Notes: a model not told the origin generated them from the letters alone. A DNA stretch of 64,000 nt from Adiantum capillus-veneris (GCA_014529385.2 CM043956.1:93607221-93671220); one strand, 5' to 3'. Shown: positions 46,540 through 58,164, numbered from the stretch's first letter. A program made the numbers and translations.

Positions 46540-48172
46540 ATGTAGATTCCGTCCTCGGAAGCTATTGAGTTGAAGCTGGTTCGTCCAGGTGGAAGAGCAT
46601 TTGAGATGAATGTCCTTAGCCTTCTTCAGTCACTGTAAAATCAAACAACATTGGCACAGTAATTGCATTCTCTTAAAAAGCATATGCAGTTTTAGGTAGA
46701 CAAATTGATTGGTAAAAGAATTTCAAACAATTTGGTAGCAATGAACATTAAATTGCAATGTAATCAAATGCATAAACATATGTAAAGGTAAAAAATTAAA
46801 CAAGTCTGGGGTCGCTAATTTGACGGTCGAAAGGCACTAGAGATCGAATATTAATACCATGGGTAAGCTTCTTAATTTTCTGTGGTCAATTAAGTTGTTT
46901 AATCGCGAGAGCCAAGTATTGATGTTCGAGGGCTGACTAGAGGCTATATCTAGAAAACCTTGTAGTTAAGCTACCATAAAAGGAATTTCTCATGAAATCA
47001 TCGCTTGACTGATTACTTTTTCTTTGACCCCCCAAAGTCTTTTCACATTGATTCAATTATGATGTGTGTGCTTATTTTGTATGCCTTGGGTTTTTTGCTT
47101 CTCAAGGAAAAGCGCCCACACTGGGAACCTCTAGGGCTCTAGTACCATAGGCAATACATGTGAGTGAAGTACCAAATCAAGCTGAGATTTCTCTTCCAGC
47201 TTAAAATTTTACATTGTGGCACTTTGATTTTTTGCTTGTTCATTTTCAGCATTTAAATTTTGTAACTTTGGGGGTTCATATAACACTGTTACCCTCCCCA
47301 GGCTCATCACATTAGTAAACTCCCTTTATAATACTTAAACTAAAGGTCAATAGGGTTAAGCCCACTAGAAAGCCCTAGTACATTTCATACAATGCTGCCT
47401 AAATCGGATTAAGAACCTAAGTAACCATTGCTTATTAGGAAGGCATTCCCCATGGTATTAAGAGAAGATTTCTAATACCTAGCTTGGTCAAACTAGCTTA
47501 GTCGGACTGCTTGATTTTTACACCTAAACAAGTGATTATGACAAAACATTACATTGAATTAAATGTTTGATACTAAGCCAATGCGGTGAATATTATGCTA
47601 CCAATCACAATCAAAGCAGACAAACATGGGTGCAAAAAGATAAGGGCAATGCTAATGGACAAGAAACACTTGTTTGTGTTGATGGTCGCGCTTGATCTGA
47701 AGTGTGAACGAGAGAAAGGTTCCATGAAGGTCCAAATCCTAACCACAGCAACACGCTCCTGTACACACTAGGAAACAAAAGGAATACCTCTAGGAGGCAC
47801 ATCAGTGGGAAAAGAGAACTTCGCTAATCTCTCAACTCTAAAACAGAAACACTCCTATCGTACTAATCTTACCTACCCTCCATCACTCAAGTGATGAGGA
47901 TCAAAGGTGTTTTATGGCATAGGTTTCTATTTCACTATACCAGATGTGACATGTGTAGGTCTGAGTCAATGTTTTGACTTTTAATGTGCATACTCGTTTG
48001 CTAATTGCTCTTGCTCTTTATTTTTTTTATTTTTTTTGTTTTTTTTTTTGTGAGTATAAAGCTTTATATGTACATTCCCTAAGATCGGAGATTAAGAGGT
48101 CAGAGAAAAAGGTTGAGAGGGAAGCAAGTGAATGATGACTGTCAGCAAACACTCCCCCCTTCCTTGGGTAGA
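46540..48172. other. Element VIII 3' non-coding region
   Basis: About 1.6 kb between the last ORF and the polypurine tract with no coding motif on either strand. It is unusually long for a 3' untranslated region of an element lacking pol, and could be the scar where pol was replaced. Confidence 0.5.
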
Positions 48173-48892
48173 TCATACCGTTTGAAATGAGCTTGCCACC
48201 CTTTGAAACCAATTGTTCCAGTTGGTAATAGGTGAGGATTTTTGCCAGTAGTTTTCTATTACCCTAGGTGCCTCGTCAAGTTGCAAGGGTGGTAAGGTAC
48301 TCTCCCAGGATCGAACTTGAAGTGGTTCATCAGGTGATTCTTGAACATTGGGAGGTGTGGATTCTTTTGTAGCTTCATGGAGGTCCACTACTATAGATGG
48401 AGGCTGTGTAGAAGCTTTTACCTCTATGGATGTATTACATGAGGAGCTAGAATCTTCATGGGACTCCCCCCTTCCTGAGCTAGGTGGAACAAATCGTTCT
48501 TTCTTTGGTACCCAAACTAGCTCGGGAGCGGGTGTGTAGCATTCTGTGATTTTTTTCTTTCCATGATCGTTGATTCGTTTTGGAGCTACGGGATTGGGCT
48601 CACTTGGGTCAGGTGATAGGTAAGAGCACAATCTACGTTTTGGCACCCAGATTTGATCATTTCCTTGATAGTAGCCTTGGGCTTCCAATAGTCGTTTAGG
48701 GATCCAACGCAACATTTTATTACTTTTCTTGGAGCGAGTGGTACGTTTCTTACAAGGCTTCTGTCTTTTAGCACTAGCTATGGTCACTAAAGAAGCTTTA
48801 GGGACCCACTTGTATGTTTTCTTCGTGACATTAGGATGAGTCTTGTCAGAAGCGATATGCATTGCTTGTAGCATATTTAAGGGTACAGGCAT
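48173..48892 (-). CDS. Element VIII C-terminal ORF with four WVPK repeats
   Basis: A 239-residue frame contains four spaced copies of a Trp-(Val/Ile)-Pro-Lys motif: YKWVPKASL, LRWIPKRLL, IWVPKRRL and VWVPKKERF, embedded in a strongly basic region (residues about 20-130). A Ser/Pro/Glu-rich tail follows. It lies about 70 bases downstream of the protease frame. The basic character suggests nucleic-acid binding, but that is an inference; no domain is recognised. Its frame differs from that of the protease segment, so either it is separate or a frameshift joins them. Confidence 0.5.
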   Translation of the reverse strand: MPVPLNMLQAMHIASDKTHPNVTKKTYKWVPKASLVTIASAKRQKPCKKRTTRSKKSNKMLRWIPKRLLEAQGYYQGNDQIWVPKRRLCSYLSPDPSEPNPVAPKRINDHGKKKITECYTPAPELVWVPKKERFVPPSSGRGESHEDSSSSCNTSIEVKASTQPPSIVVDLHEATKESTPPNVQESPDEPLQVRSWESTLPPLQLDEAPRVIENYWQKSSPITNWNNWFQRVASSFQTV

Positions 48893-48964
48893 TTCATCCC
48901 CCTCAGGTGTTACCCAGGTCGTCCCCCTATTTCCCCAAGTGTCTATGGTTGATGCTAGGTGGAC

Positions 48965-50917
48965 CTAATCCACATTGTTCGACTCAGTCATCCCAGGTAG
49001 GATATCCATATAAGGAGAATCTTGGCCAATGTCTGTATCCTTCTTACAAGTGTAGCAATATTGTAGTGGGGCCGAGTGAACTGTGGTGTCAGAGCGATGA
49101 TCAATAATGGTTTTACTCCCTAAGGGGTGTACCTTACCAGTCACCAAATCCACTCTAAGGAGAGAGTCTTGGAATTGCAAATAGACATGATTTTTAGACC
49201 AATCATGAACCATTTGTGCTTCCCTCATGAATGGTCGTCCTAAAATCATTTCATATGACATAAGGTGTTTAGAGAAATCCATTACAATGAACGTATGTCG
49301 TACCTTGTGTCCTAGAACTTTGATCTTAAGATCCTTGAGCATCCCCATAGGTTTGGCTATGGTACCATTTGCCATCTTTACCACAATGTTAGTAACACTG
49401 AGGCGGGGTTTTCCCATGGATTCCCAACAATCTTTTGTAACGATGCTAACTCTTGCACCACCATCAAGAATTCCCTTTATAGTTAATCCCTTGGTAGTGA
49501 TGGGTAGGGTCGCATTAGACTCGTCGCCTTCAAAATACTGCCCTAATTCGTTAATGGGTACCTCAATCACAGACTCGTGTCCATCTAAGTCAAGTGATTG
49601 CACATGATTTTCCTCATCAATCATAATCGAGTCAGGCCTATTTGGTTGCGCAAACTGCGGTAATCCCGTTCGTAGCTCTCCGTTAAGGAATGCTTGAAGT
49701 GCAAGGAATAACTCAGGATCTCCATACAGCTTTGCTATGATTGTGGTTCGGACCTCAGAAGACATGAAGTCCACTAGTTTGGCAACATTCATTGGCATTT
49801 TGCAGGGTGTAGGTCCTTGACTAGGAACTGGTGAGGATGGAATCTCATATTCCTCAATGGGATCAGGTATTCCTTCGTTAAACATCCTTTTCAACAAGAA
49901 GGGTGTATGCTCACTTTCTGATGTCCCGTCCTCACTCCCTTCTTGGATGATACTAGATACGGCTAACGGTCTATGGTTCATGTGGGGTGGATGAACTTGC
50001 GTGGGAAACACTGTGTCATGAATTTTGACATGCATGGGTTCTGGTTCTAGTTTCCCTTGAGTCTCCTCCACTAAACCTCTTAGATGTTTCACCTGCTCAA
50101 TCTCGTCTACTGGGTTTGGGTACGTCCCAATCTTCTTTTTACGATTTTTCCCATTTTGCCCCTGCGGTTTATCTTGGGGGTCTTGGATTGGATTTGGAAA
50201 CACTTGTGGTGTTTTCAGAGGCTCTTTATGATTTTCTCTTATTCGGTTTTCATTTGGTTCCATGTTACGGTTTTCTTTGTCGGTCTTTCCCTTTGTGGTA
50301 TTGGTTCTAGTCTCCATTGTCTCGATTGAATCTGAATCATCCTCGAGGTCATTCATATACACGGGGTCATCTCCTGTTCCTATGTTTGTTTTGGAACTTG
50401 GCTTTGAATTTTCCGTATTCTGCGACTTCTTCCTTCGTGTCTTCTTTTTCTTTGCTTGGATAACTGACGCGGTATCTCTCTCTTCGAGGATATGGCCTGG
50501 CCCTTGAAGCATGGACCGTGTAATCGCATAAGCGGGTGCGACGGGTGGTATTGGTGATGTCACACTAGCAATTTCGACCAAATTTAGGGGTGTGATTTTA
50601 GGCGCATTTGGGTTATAGGGGCATTGGGCAATCAAGTGATCTATGCCACAACGATTACATGTGAGTATTGGCATAGCAGACGTGCTCCCTTGATTCATTT
50701 GCATCTGTGCAGCATTCTTTTGCAGCCTAATAGGGCACTCCACTGCTCGATGTGGTCCACCACACTCGTAGCATTGAAGAGGTGGCCTCCTAGCCTGGGT
50801 GTTGATATTTTGACCTCTGGATGCGAGAGCAGCAGCTTGATAAACCGGCTTGACTTTGCCCCCAACAATCTTCCATGTAGTATATAGGACACTCTTCCAA
50901 TGTATCAAGTCCGTAGG
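48965..50917 (-). pseudogene. Element VIII zinc-finger and protease segment
   Basis: The frame opens with a knuckle-like CYECGGPHRAVEC and a second CNRCGIDHLIAQC. A long charged linker (KKKKTRRKKSQNTE and others) follows. The protease-like domain is near 49500-49200: TIKGILDGGARVSIVT as active site (Asp-Gly-Gly-Ala), then VVKMANGTIAKPMG and MILGRPFMREAQMV. It ends at 48965. It continues the gag frame (51872-50790) after a one-base change in a G run near 50863. There is no RT after the protease, where an autonomous element would have one. Confidence 0.8.
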
Positions 50918-52967
50918 CAATACTAGTGTCTATTTCCTCCTCACAGCCATCTGCATAAGCATTAGATGGCTCGCAACCCACTTGGTTCATAGGGGCGACT
51001 CTTGGATGCGGGGACTGCGGTCCTAGCACAGGAGGTGGTAGCGGTGTAGTTTGTACAACATTTTGAGATCTAGGGACCATGTGTTGCGGTAGTTGCTCAA
51101 CAGGTGGAGCAGGCATCAATACAGGAGCTCGAGGTGCATCCGTCCAGGCTACAGGTGGTCTATTTGCCATCATACGTTTGATCATTAAACAATCCTTAGC
51201 TTGGTGACCATACCTACCACATGCGTTGCAAGTTCCATTAAATTTTACTCTAAACGTAGGGCACTCACTAGTGCTATGTGGACCTAAGAAAATGGAACAC
51301 CATTGTTGCTCCCTTCTTGGATACATGTGACTATTTTGAGGGGGTCGATTATCCTTAAGAGACTCTTGGATTGCCTTGGTGAGGTATGTCAAGAATGTCT
51401 CAAATACCTTTGGCTCATTGGCAATGGGCTTTGCAGTCACGGGTTCATACTCAATGGCTTGTGAGCTAGTGGATCTCGTGTCAGTAGACACCCTCATGCC
51501 TGCTATCATCAAGTTGTCCTCTAATTGGATTGCATTGGCAGTGACATCTTCCCAGGTTGTGATACCTCTAATCACTAGTCCATTATAGATTCCTTCATTC
51601 CTCAACCCTCGAATGAATCGATCAAGCAATTGGTTATTGTTGAAGCGCTCATTTACAGGGCAGCGAGAGTTTAAGTGCTTTAGACGACTAATGAAGTCCC
51701 TTACTGACTCTCCTTCCTTACGTTTGGCCTTCTGTAGCTGAGATGCTACACCCCAAAGCACACCTTCTCGTATGTACTCCTTTAGAAACAACCTTCGAAG
51801 GGTAGGGTAGATTGTTTTCTCGTCCACCCTTAGGGTCCTATACCAATCTCCAGCCTTCCCACTTAATGTCAAGCTTAAGGCATTGCACTTATGTAGTTAG
51901 TTGCGTTCCCCTAAGGAATCACATACTTGTTCAAACACTTCAATGTGTTTTCTAGCATCTTCGTCCCCATTGAATTTTTGCGTGAGTTTGGCAATTTGTA
52001 CTGCCTTACTTCTAGGCTCTCTATCAGATGCATGACGCATATTTTCCGCGATAGATTGACCTATGGTTTGAGCAAACGCTGCCAAGTCACCTATGTGAGG
52101 AGGCAGGGCCGGTGGAGGTACTCTTGGAATCATATGTGGGAGAGGAACGGGTACCGATCTTGGCATATGTGTGGATGATGCAGGATATAGAACATAACCG
52201 GGCATAGGTCCACTCGGATAAGGGCTAGGGAGCGGCACTCGAGGAGCGTAAACAAGTGGTACTATTGGAGGTGTGGGGGCCATGTGTGCATAAGGGGCTA
52301 GAGGCACATATGGTCGAGGCCCCATATTAGGTACTACGACACTAGGTAGTGGCACTGCGCTAACCGTAGATGTCATCGGTACATTCTCTGTCAGGCTTAT
52401 CCCTGGAGTGAGCACTGTGTTTTCCTTAATAGAGGGTTGAGCCAAGTTAGGGAAGCTAAAGTTGTCGCTCGGAGGCTCAGATTGCATAGAGACCCTAGGT
52501 GAAATGACGTAAGATGGGTCCATGGGGCTCATTAGAGGAGTCTCCATTTGTGATAGAGTAGGCTGTTGAGCCTTGCTCGTATCCAGAAATCTCATGGGGC
52601 CAGTTGAGAGTATATTTACCCCTTGGTTTTGCCTTCCTGATTGAATAATGCCATGGATAACATTACAGATCATTTTCTGTTGATCTTCGATGCTCGTGGC
52701 ACTAGAGGTGGATTGTACAATCTCCATCCATCCTACATGGTAGGCGTGGCCAGAGTGTAGATCCGTCAACACCTCAGTGTGGAGGTCGTATGTCCAATGA
52801 TCATTAACGAACAATCCTTCTAGAGTCGACGTGTTAACGGTTTCTTGTGAGGTAGAAGCAATGTTGCTCCCCGTGGTTTTACTTGTCACCAACGGTACTC
52901 TAGAGGGAACTTCTGAAGGAGGCAGCTCAACAGGGCCTTCTTGGTAAGAAGTTGGTAGGATATCCAC
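50790..52967 (-). pseudogene. Element VIII gag
   Basis: A Pro-rich N-terminal region (residues about 150-290, many Pro/Val/Met) leads to a gag capsid-like domain: KFNGDEDARKHIEVFEQVCD, then after an in-frame TAA (51897-51899) LTLSGKAGDWYRTL, FLKEYIREG, FISRLKHLNSRCPVNERF and LDRFIRGLRNEGIYNGL. A zinc knuckle CNACGRYGHQAKDC is near 51230-51190. These are standard plant Ty3/gypsy gag features. The stop and the frame change near 50863 break it. Confidence 0.85.
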
Positions 52968-53353
52968 ATGGACACTCTTTGGGGGTGTGGGTCCACGTGC
53001 GATGTGAAAGGAGATTCCACTTCCCCACCCCCTTCGTGTGCTTCATTTGCATCAGGTTCCGAGCGAGTAGCTCTACCTAATGTTTCCATGAAACGGCTAA
53101 ACATAATAGTACTAGGCTGTGGAGCTTCGGGAGGTGCATGGCCTTCTCTCTCAGTGTTTTGGGTAGGGTATGCTTCCATGATTTCTGAGTCAGAGGAGGA
53201 ATCACTAGCGGCTATTTTAGGGTCTTGGGTGGTGCTACCTTGTGTCCCCGCTGAGGGTCTAGAGCTTATCGTGGATGGGTAATGGGTGTCCGTATGAACA
53301 GAGGCACCCTCAATATGCTCGTGTTCTAGCACCCGCCCAGAGCGTAAGTGCAT
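52886..53353 (-). CDS. Element VIII N-terminal ORF starting MHLRSGRVL
   Basis: The frame starts MHLRSGRVLEHEHIEG; an LRSGR/LRSGK-type start is common in plant gypsy polyproteins. The rest is Ser/Pro/Glu-rich and looks disordered. It overlaps the gag frame by 82 bases in another frame, so it is probably the true N-terminus of gag separated by a small indel near 52960. Confidence 0.55.
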   Translation of the reverse strand: MHLRSGRVLEHEHIEGASVHTDTHYPSTISSRPSAGTQGSTTQDPKIAASDSSSDSEIMEAYPTQNTEREGHAPPEAPQPSTIMFSRFMETLGRATRSEPDANEAHEGGGEVESPFTSHVDPHPQRVSMWISYQLLTKKALLSCLLQKFPLEYRW

Positions 53354-53740
53354 GTGCTTTTGATACCCTAAGGTGTCAAAAAGCTGCTCTAGGAGGCATT
53401 GTGACTAGTTTTTAGTGTGTTTTTTGTTTCTTTTTTTGCTAGATTTTTTAGAGCGTGTCGTGGAATGGGCCGTGTGATAGCTCGAAACGAGCGTATCGGT
53501 CAGAGGGTCGTGCCGTGCTTTACAGCCCTCCGTTTGGTCACTCTATGCCCTCGGAATCCCTAAAACTGTCAATTTCCAGTAGGGAACTAGGCCCAAACTA
53601 GAAAGTCTAAGGGTGCAAGTGGGAAGAGAAAGGAGGAGAATGGAGGACTTGTCCCACATGCTCTCATTCTCTCTTGAGGGAGTAGGGTATATATATAAGA
53701 GTGAGTCTAGTATATATCATAGGACTGAGGACTGAGGCCT

Positions 53741-53779
53741 GGGCTTGGGCTTGGGCTTGGGCTTGGGCTTGGGCTTGGG
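53741..53779. repeat. GGGCTT hexanucleotide repeat
   Basis: Six and a half copies of GGGCTT in the leader of element VIII. It is not the plant telomere repeat (TTTAGGG). Confidence 0.95.
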
Positions 53780-53959
53780 GAAATGATCCCGATCCCGATC
53801 TATCTTTTATGCAAACCAACCCGTCCGTTTTAAGAGTCGCGTTTTTTATTTTCGAAAAATTTAACCGCCCGCTCGCTCGCGTTTTTATTTTCCGATTTTT
53901 ATTTTTTTTTAATTTCCAGAATTTTTTTTTTCAAAAAAATATTTTTTTTTAATTTTTAT

Positions 53960-54175
53960 AATGCAGATATGCAGAAAACGCAGAAATTGAAAAAACGCAA
54001 GAAATGCAAAAAATTGAAAACGCACAAAAAATGCAGAAATTGCAAAAAATGCAGAAATTGCAAAAAATTGGAATTTGACAGAAAATTAAACGCAGAAAAT
54101 GCAGAAATTGAAACTTGACAGAACCAGAAAATGCAAAAAATGCAAAAACGCAAGAAATGCTAACTGTGTAGTGCA
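53960..54175. repeat. Degenerate A-rich minisatellite in the leader of element VIII
   Basis: Words AAATGCAGAAATTGCAAAA and AAACGCAGAAA recur many times with variable spacing, giving Phe/Cys/Leu-rich artefact frames on the minus strand. It occupies the 5' untranslated region between the primer site and gag. The stretch 53360-53740 holds nothing else recognisable. Confidence 0.8.
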
Positions 54176-54308
54176 AACCAGAAAACGTAGAAAACGCAAA
54201 AAACAGAAATCTCCACACAACTACACACACTCATTCTCTGCCTTTCCTATGATAGAAATTGCACCACAAGGAAGCGTAAAGTGCTAACCGAGCTTAGTGT
54301 AGGGCATA

Positions 54309-54326
54309 TCCCCGGCAGCGGCGCCA
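54309..54326 (-). promoter_or_regulatory. Primer-binding site of element VIII (tRNA-Asp type)
   Basis: The minus strand reads TGGCGCCGCTGCCGGGGA four to five bases inside the 5' LTR. It matches the common plant gypsy primer site for tRNA-Asp except for one position. Confidence 0.85.
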
Positions 54327-54330
54327 AAAA

Positions 54331-54906
54331 TGTGCGCTCCTTGTCGCACTGTCCAAGCAAGGGACTTGCCAATACACCGTGTGCGAGCCACAAACGGCTC
54401 CAAGCACACAACAAGCCTAAACTAGCAAGCTCAAGAGCACAAAGGGTGTGTCACTCACCGCTCTACGCTCGCCTTCGTGGTGGATTCCTCGCCGCGATGA
54501 AGAAGAAGCTGCAGTCGTGCAGCGCTCAACCGCTTCGCCGCCGTCGTGCCTTCGTAATGCTCGATCGCACACACACTCTCCCTCTCTCTCTCTCTCACAC
54601 ACACACACACAAGGAGGTGAAGAAGAAGAAGATGGAGATGGAGCAAGAGCACTCTTCTATTGCACAAATGAGAGAATGAGTAAAAATTAGGTTTAGTTGG
54701 ATTTTATAGGAGCTCACCCCATTAACACTTGGGCGCCCATGCTTAGCCAACTAACCCTAGCATGTTCGTGTTAGAGTGCGCCTCTCATCGGCGATCACTC
54801 TTACCCTTTTCCTATTGGACCGACAAGCCCAGTACCTGACTCTAAATAATACATAATACACGTCCGTCGTAGGTGATGGGGTGTCCGTGTGCCGTGAGGG
54901 TTAACA
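54331..54906 (-). repeat. 5' LTR of element VIII
   Basis: TGTGCGCTCCTTG...GAGGGTTAACA, 576 bases, with TATAAAATCC on the minus strand at about 54701-54708. It differs from the other LTR by only a few bases and the length of a CT/CA tract. Confidence 0.95.
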
Positions 54907-57900
54907 ACAAGGATTCCAAAGAAGATGTGAATTTGATCTCCCAGTACATAGCCCAACTTTCCATACTCTCTTTGCAATACCAACAAGATCTTGCCCTATT
55001 CTCTTCTTCTGGGACTGATTTGTCTAACTTTTTGAAGAAACTATGTGGCCTCGATCCATCTTTTATTGGTACCCCGGCTACTCCTACTATCCCTCAAATT
55101 GGTGGTCTCTTTTGTAGGGATAGTGCAACTCTAGAAGCCGTGAAAGAATTTCACAGTAATCTTTGCTCCCTGAATGACTCCAACCTCTTGGAGATGGTAC
55201 CAAAAATATCTAAAGTATTTCCTTTCTTACCTGTTAGGCAAAGTGAAATCGAGTCTTTTGGGGTAGACCATCATCTTTGGGTCTTACCTAACAAAGCTTT
55301 TTTAGCACCAATTTTGAGTGAAACTTGGTTATACCTTGCTAATCCCCCGGCCTCTACTATAGAAGACTATAGACTCAAGATCCTGAAAGGTAGATAATTC
55401 TTGGACAAAGGGGAACTAATAAAAGCCCCCTTCAACCTCAAATCTCATTGACCATTCTAAATTCCCTTCCAATACTGGCCTCTACATTTGTACAAAGGGT
55501 AACATGGAGTTTGCCAAAAGCAACCCAAATTTCTACACAAAATCCATTTGGACTGTTTTTCGGCTCTATGTTAAATGTGCCTGCAAATTTCTTGACCCTA
55601 AATCCTCTTGTGAATCCAGCATCATGTGGTTTGATCATGCCATTTGGTATATTCTCAACCATCTTGACCTACTCTTCCCTGAAAAACCTGTGGACTTTCA
55701 CTTCTCTCTTATCTGCTCTTGGTTGGGCGGCCAAGAAAAATAGATAGTAATTGCTCAGATTGCCTTTAACATCTTTCATGGACTAATGCTAGACATCTTG
55801 AAGGAACTTAAATATGATGAACACGGGATCTATCTAACCAATTATGCTAATTACAAAGGTGTAAAGATCATCACTAGCTTACTCAAGCCATGTATTGATG
55901 ATGATGATTCCCCCTCTATGAAAAGACCCAATTCTCTTACTACTCCCAACTCTTTTACTCATTTTTTAACACCTAGCTCTTCCTCTAATCGAGGGAAGTC
56001 TCGTAGCTACACTAGGGGAAGAGGTAGAAACTCCCTTATCAGGAATTCTCTTGAAATGTGATCCTTGATGAAAATGCAGGTTGTTGTAAGCCCTTGTGGA
56101 AGAAGGTTTCTTGACAAAAACAATCCAAGACTCTATCTACGTACACTGTTCTTCCATGATATACTTCTTGACTGGATACAACCTAAAGAATTTTTATGTG
56201 AGTGCTTTGACCTACTTTTTGGCAGTCATAAAATACTGGATAATGTGCTTATTGGTTGGAGGTATCAACAACCCATTAAAAACTTAGTCTACAATAATGA
56301 TTTTCTTTGGCACAAATCGGCTCCCGAATGCACATGCAGTCACTTTATCACATTTTGCGAAAACTTTGATACATATGGTATGCATGTTTGTACTTGTGAT
56401 CTTAGTATCATTGAAAACATCAAAATACAAAGAATCTTGGCCAATGGCCTCAATCACATACCTAACTTTCCCAAAAGCACATACCTCACACTATCAACTT
56501 TACTTAGCTACTTAACTAGCCTTGTCAGTGCTCTCCAACTGGAGAAGACATTCCTACTAGATTAACAAAAGGTATGGAAGAATGCTTCTTTCAAAAAATC
56601 TCACAAATACCTAGAGAATGGTTATCTACTAATAACTCCTGGTTAACACCACAACTTGCTCATGATTTTCAAAAATTAGCTAAAAATTGGTTCATAGTTG
56701 GGTTGGATAAAAGCTCTAATTGTCCCACTCTTATATGCAAAAACCTAGCTTGGAAAGCTGCTCAATTTCGGGTTTTTGGCAAAGAATGCACTAAGATTAA
56801 CACATCCCTACAAACAAGTACCAATAACATCTCAAGACACTTAGAAAATCTAGGCTATATTCTATAGGACACTAAACTACCAATACTGTGTCCCACTTAT
56901 AAAATACATAAACATAAATTCAGATGGATATCTGATGCTTCTAATGGCATCTTTACTAATATCACCGAGGATATCACTCTATGTCTTGACTTTATATTAG
57001 CTGAGTTTGACCTTATTTGTGCATCTAAACAAAAGATCTGCCACGAATTTTTATAAATACAATACAACTCCTTCTGGGTAACAAATAACTCTACTGAAGT
57101 TTCTCTTAACCTCCCTAAACAAATCTTCCATACTTTTCAACAGATATTACTCAGTGTTATGAAAACATTCCCTCAAAATGTTATCTGGGCCTTAAAAATG
57201 TTCTAGCAAGGTTATTAAAATTGACTTTTCCAATGCTAGAAAGAAGATTCTTTTCTACATATCCCTTTCCAGAAAACCTAGATGGATTAAAAAGACATAC
57301 TCATCACACCCCTTACACTTCAATGAAGAGAAGCTATGTCTGTAAATATCATGGTTGCTCGATAACTGTACTATCCTCTCTGGCGGCGGACAATGTTTTA
57401 ACCAAAGCCTGGGCATCCCCATGGGGTTCTCCTGCTCCCCACTTATGTGTAATGTATACCTTGCCTTCTTCGAATACAAATGGTTTCTCAGAGCCATGGA
57501 AAGAGAAAAAAACAAACTTTCACTGTTTGGACACACTTACAGATATATGGATGACTTATTGAGCATCAACAATAAGGCCTTCTTAGATAAAATTTCCCAT
57601 ATAAACCCTAACTGCCTAAAAACTGAACCAACTTCTTTACAGGAGTTTGTAACACCTAATGGAGTTTTTTGCACTTCAGTACAATTCCTTACCTTTTCTA
57701 TTTCCCTTCATATATCATGTATAGGAGGATATGACCGAAAATTTGTATGGAAAAGAGATCTTCTTAAGTTGCCAACTTTTGAGTTCATTAAGAGGAATAG
57801 TAATAGGCCTCACAAAGCAGCTCTTAGTAGTTATATCAGCTTACTGTACTTGATTATCTACTCTTCCTCCAATTACCTCCTTGCCTGGGAGGATATTTAA
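54907..57900 (+). pseudogene. Element VII reverse transcriptase gene, decayed
   Basis: Four frame segments follow each other: 54907-55397, about 55440-56565, 56574-57055 and 57130-57900, the last with one more shift near 57330. The N-terminal 500 residues are of unknown type, with a basic RGKSRSYTRGRGR patch near 55990. RT motifs then appear in order: PTYKIHKHKFRWISDASNG (fingers), TDITQCYENIPSK (motif A, Asp at 57143), LGIPMGFSCSPLMCNVY (motif B, 57412) and YRYMDDLL (motif C, 57544-57555), then FLTFSISLHI and RDLLKLPTFEFIKRNSNRPH. The frame ends at 57900 without an endonuclease domain. The motif set excludes copia and gypsy RTs. At least four frameshifts and several stops make it inactive. 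Confidence 0.75.
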
Positions 57901-58088
57901 AAAAGTATTGCCTAAATGGCTTTATTAGAAACAAAATAATCAATAAAATTCTATAATCTCTTACCCAACATGACTGGCTTGGGTTACACTTTAACCATAT
58001 AATTCTCATTTCTCTAATAAGGTAGTAGGCCCATTCACAATTGGACTACTTTTGACTCATTGTGTTTGGTGCCTGGGACATGGCGGGT

Positions 58089-58112
58089 ACACACACACAC
58101 ACACACACACAC
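58089..58112. repeat. (CA)n microsatellite
   Basis: About 24 bases of AC between the end of the RT gene and the right direct repeat. Confidence 0.9.
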
Positions 58113-58164
58113 TTTCACAGTGGTATTTGCCTTTATAATTCTATAAGCAAAATTGTGGAACTAG

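Larger units (their letters stand above)
45952..54906 (-). mobile_element. Element VIII: gag-protease Ty3/gypsy element without RT
   Basis: 8955 bases with LTRs of 574 (45952-46525) and 576 bases (54331-54906), TG/CA ends and a perfect ACAAG target duplication (45947-45951 and 54907-54911). The primer site, polypurine tract and gag-zinc knuckle-protease genes are on the minus strand. No RT, RNase H or integrase is found in the 7.8-kb interior, so it is non-autonomous. LTR copies are nearly identical by eye, indicating a young insertion. It disrupts the ORF of element VII. Confidence 0.95.

Noticed and set aside
53741-53779. Telomere-like repeat
   Set aside because: The unit GGGCTT is not the plant telomere repeat and the array lies within the leader of element VIII.
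53956-54230. Phe/Cys-rich frame on the minus strand resembling a membrane protein
   Set aside because: It is the translation of a degenerate A-rich minisatellite.
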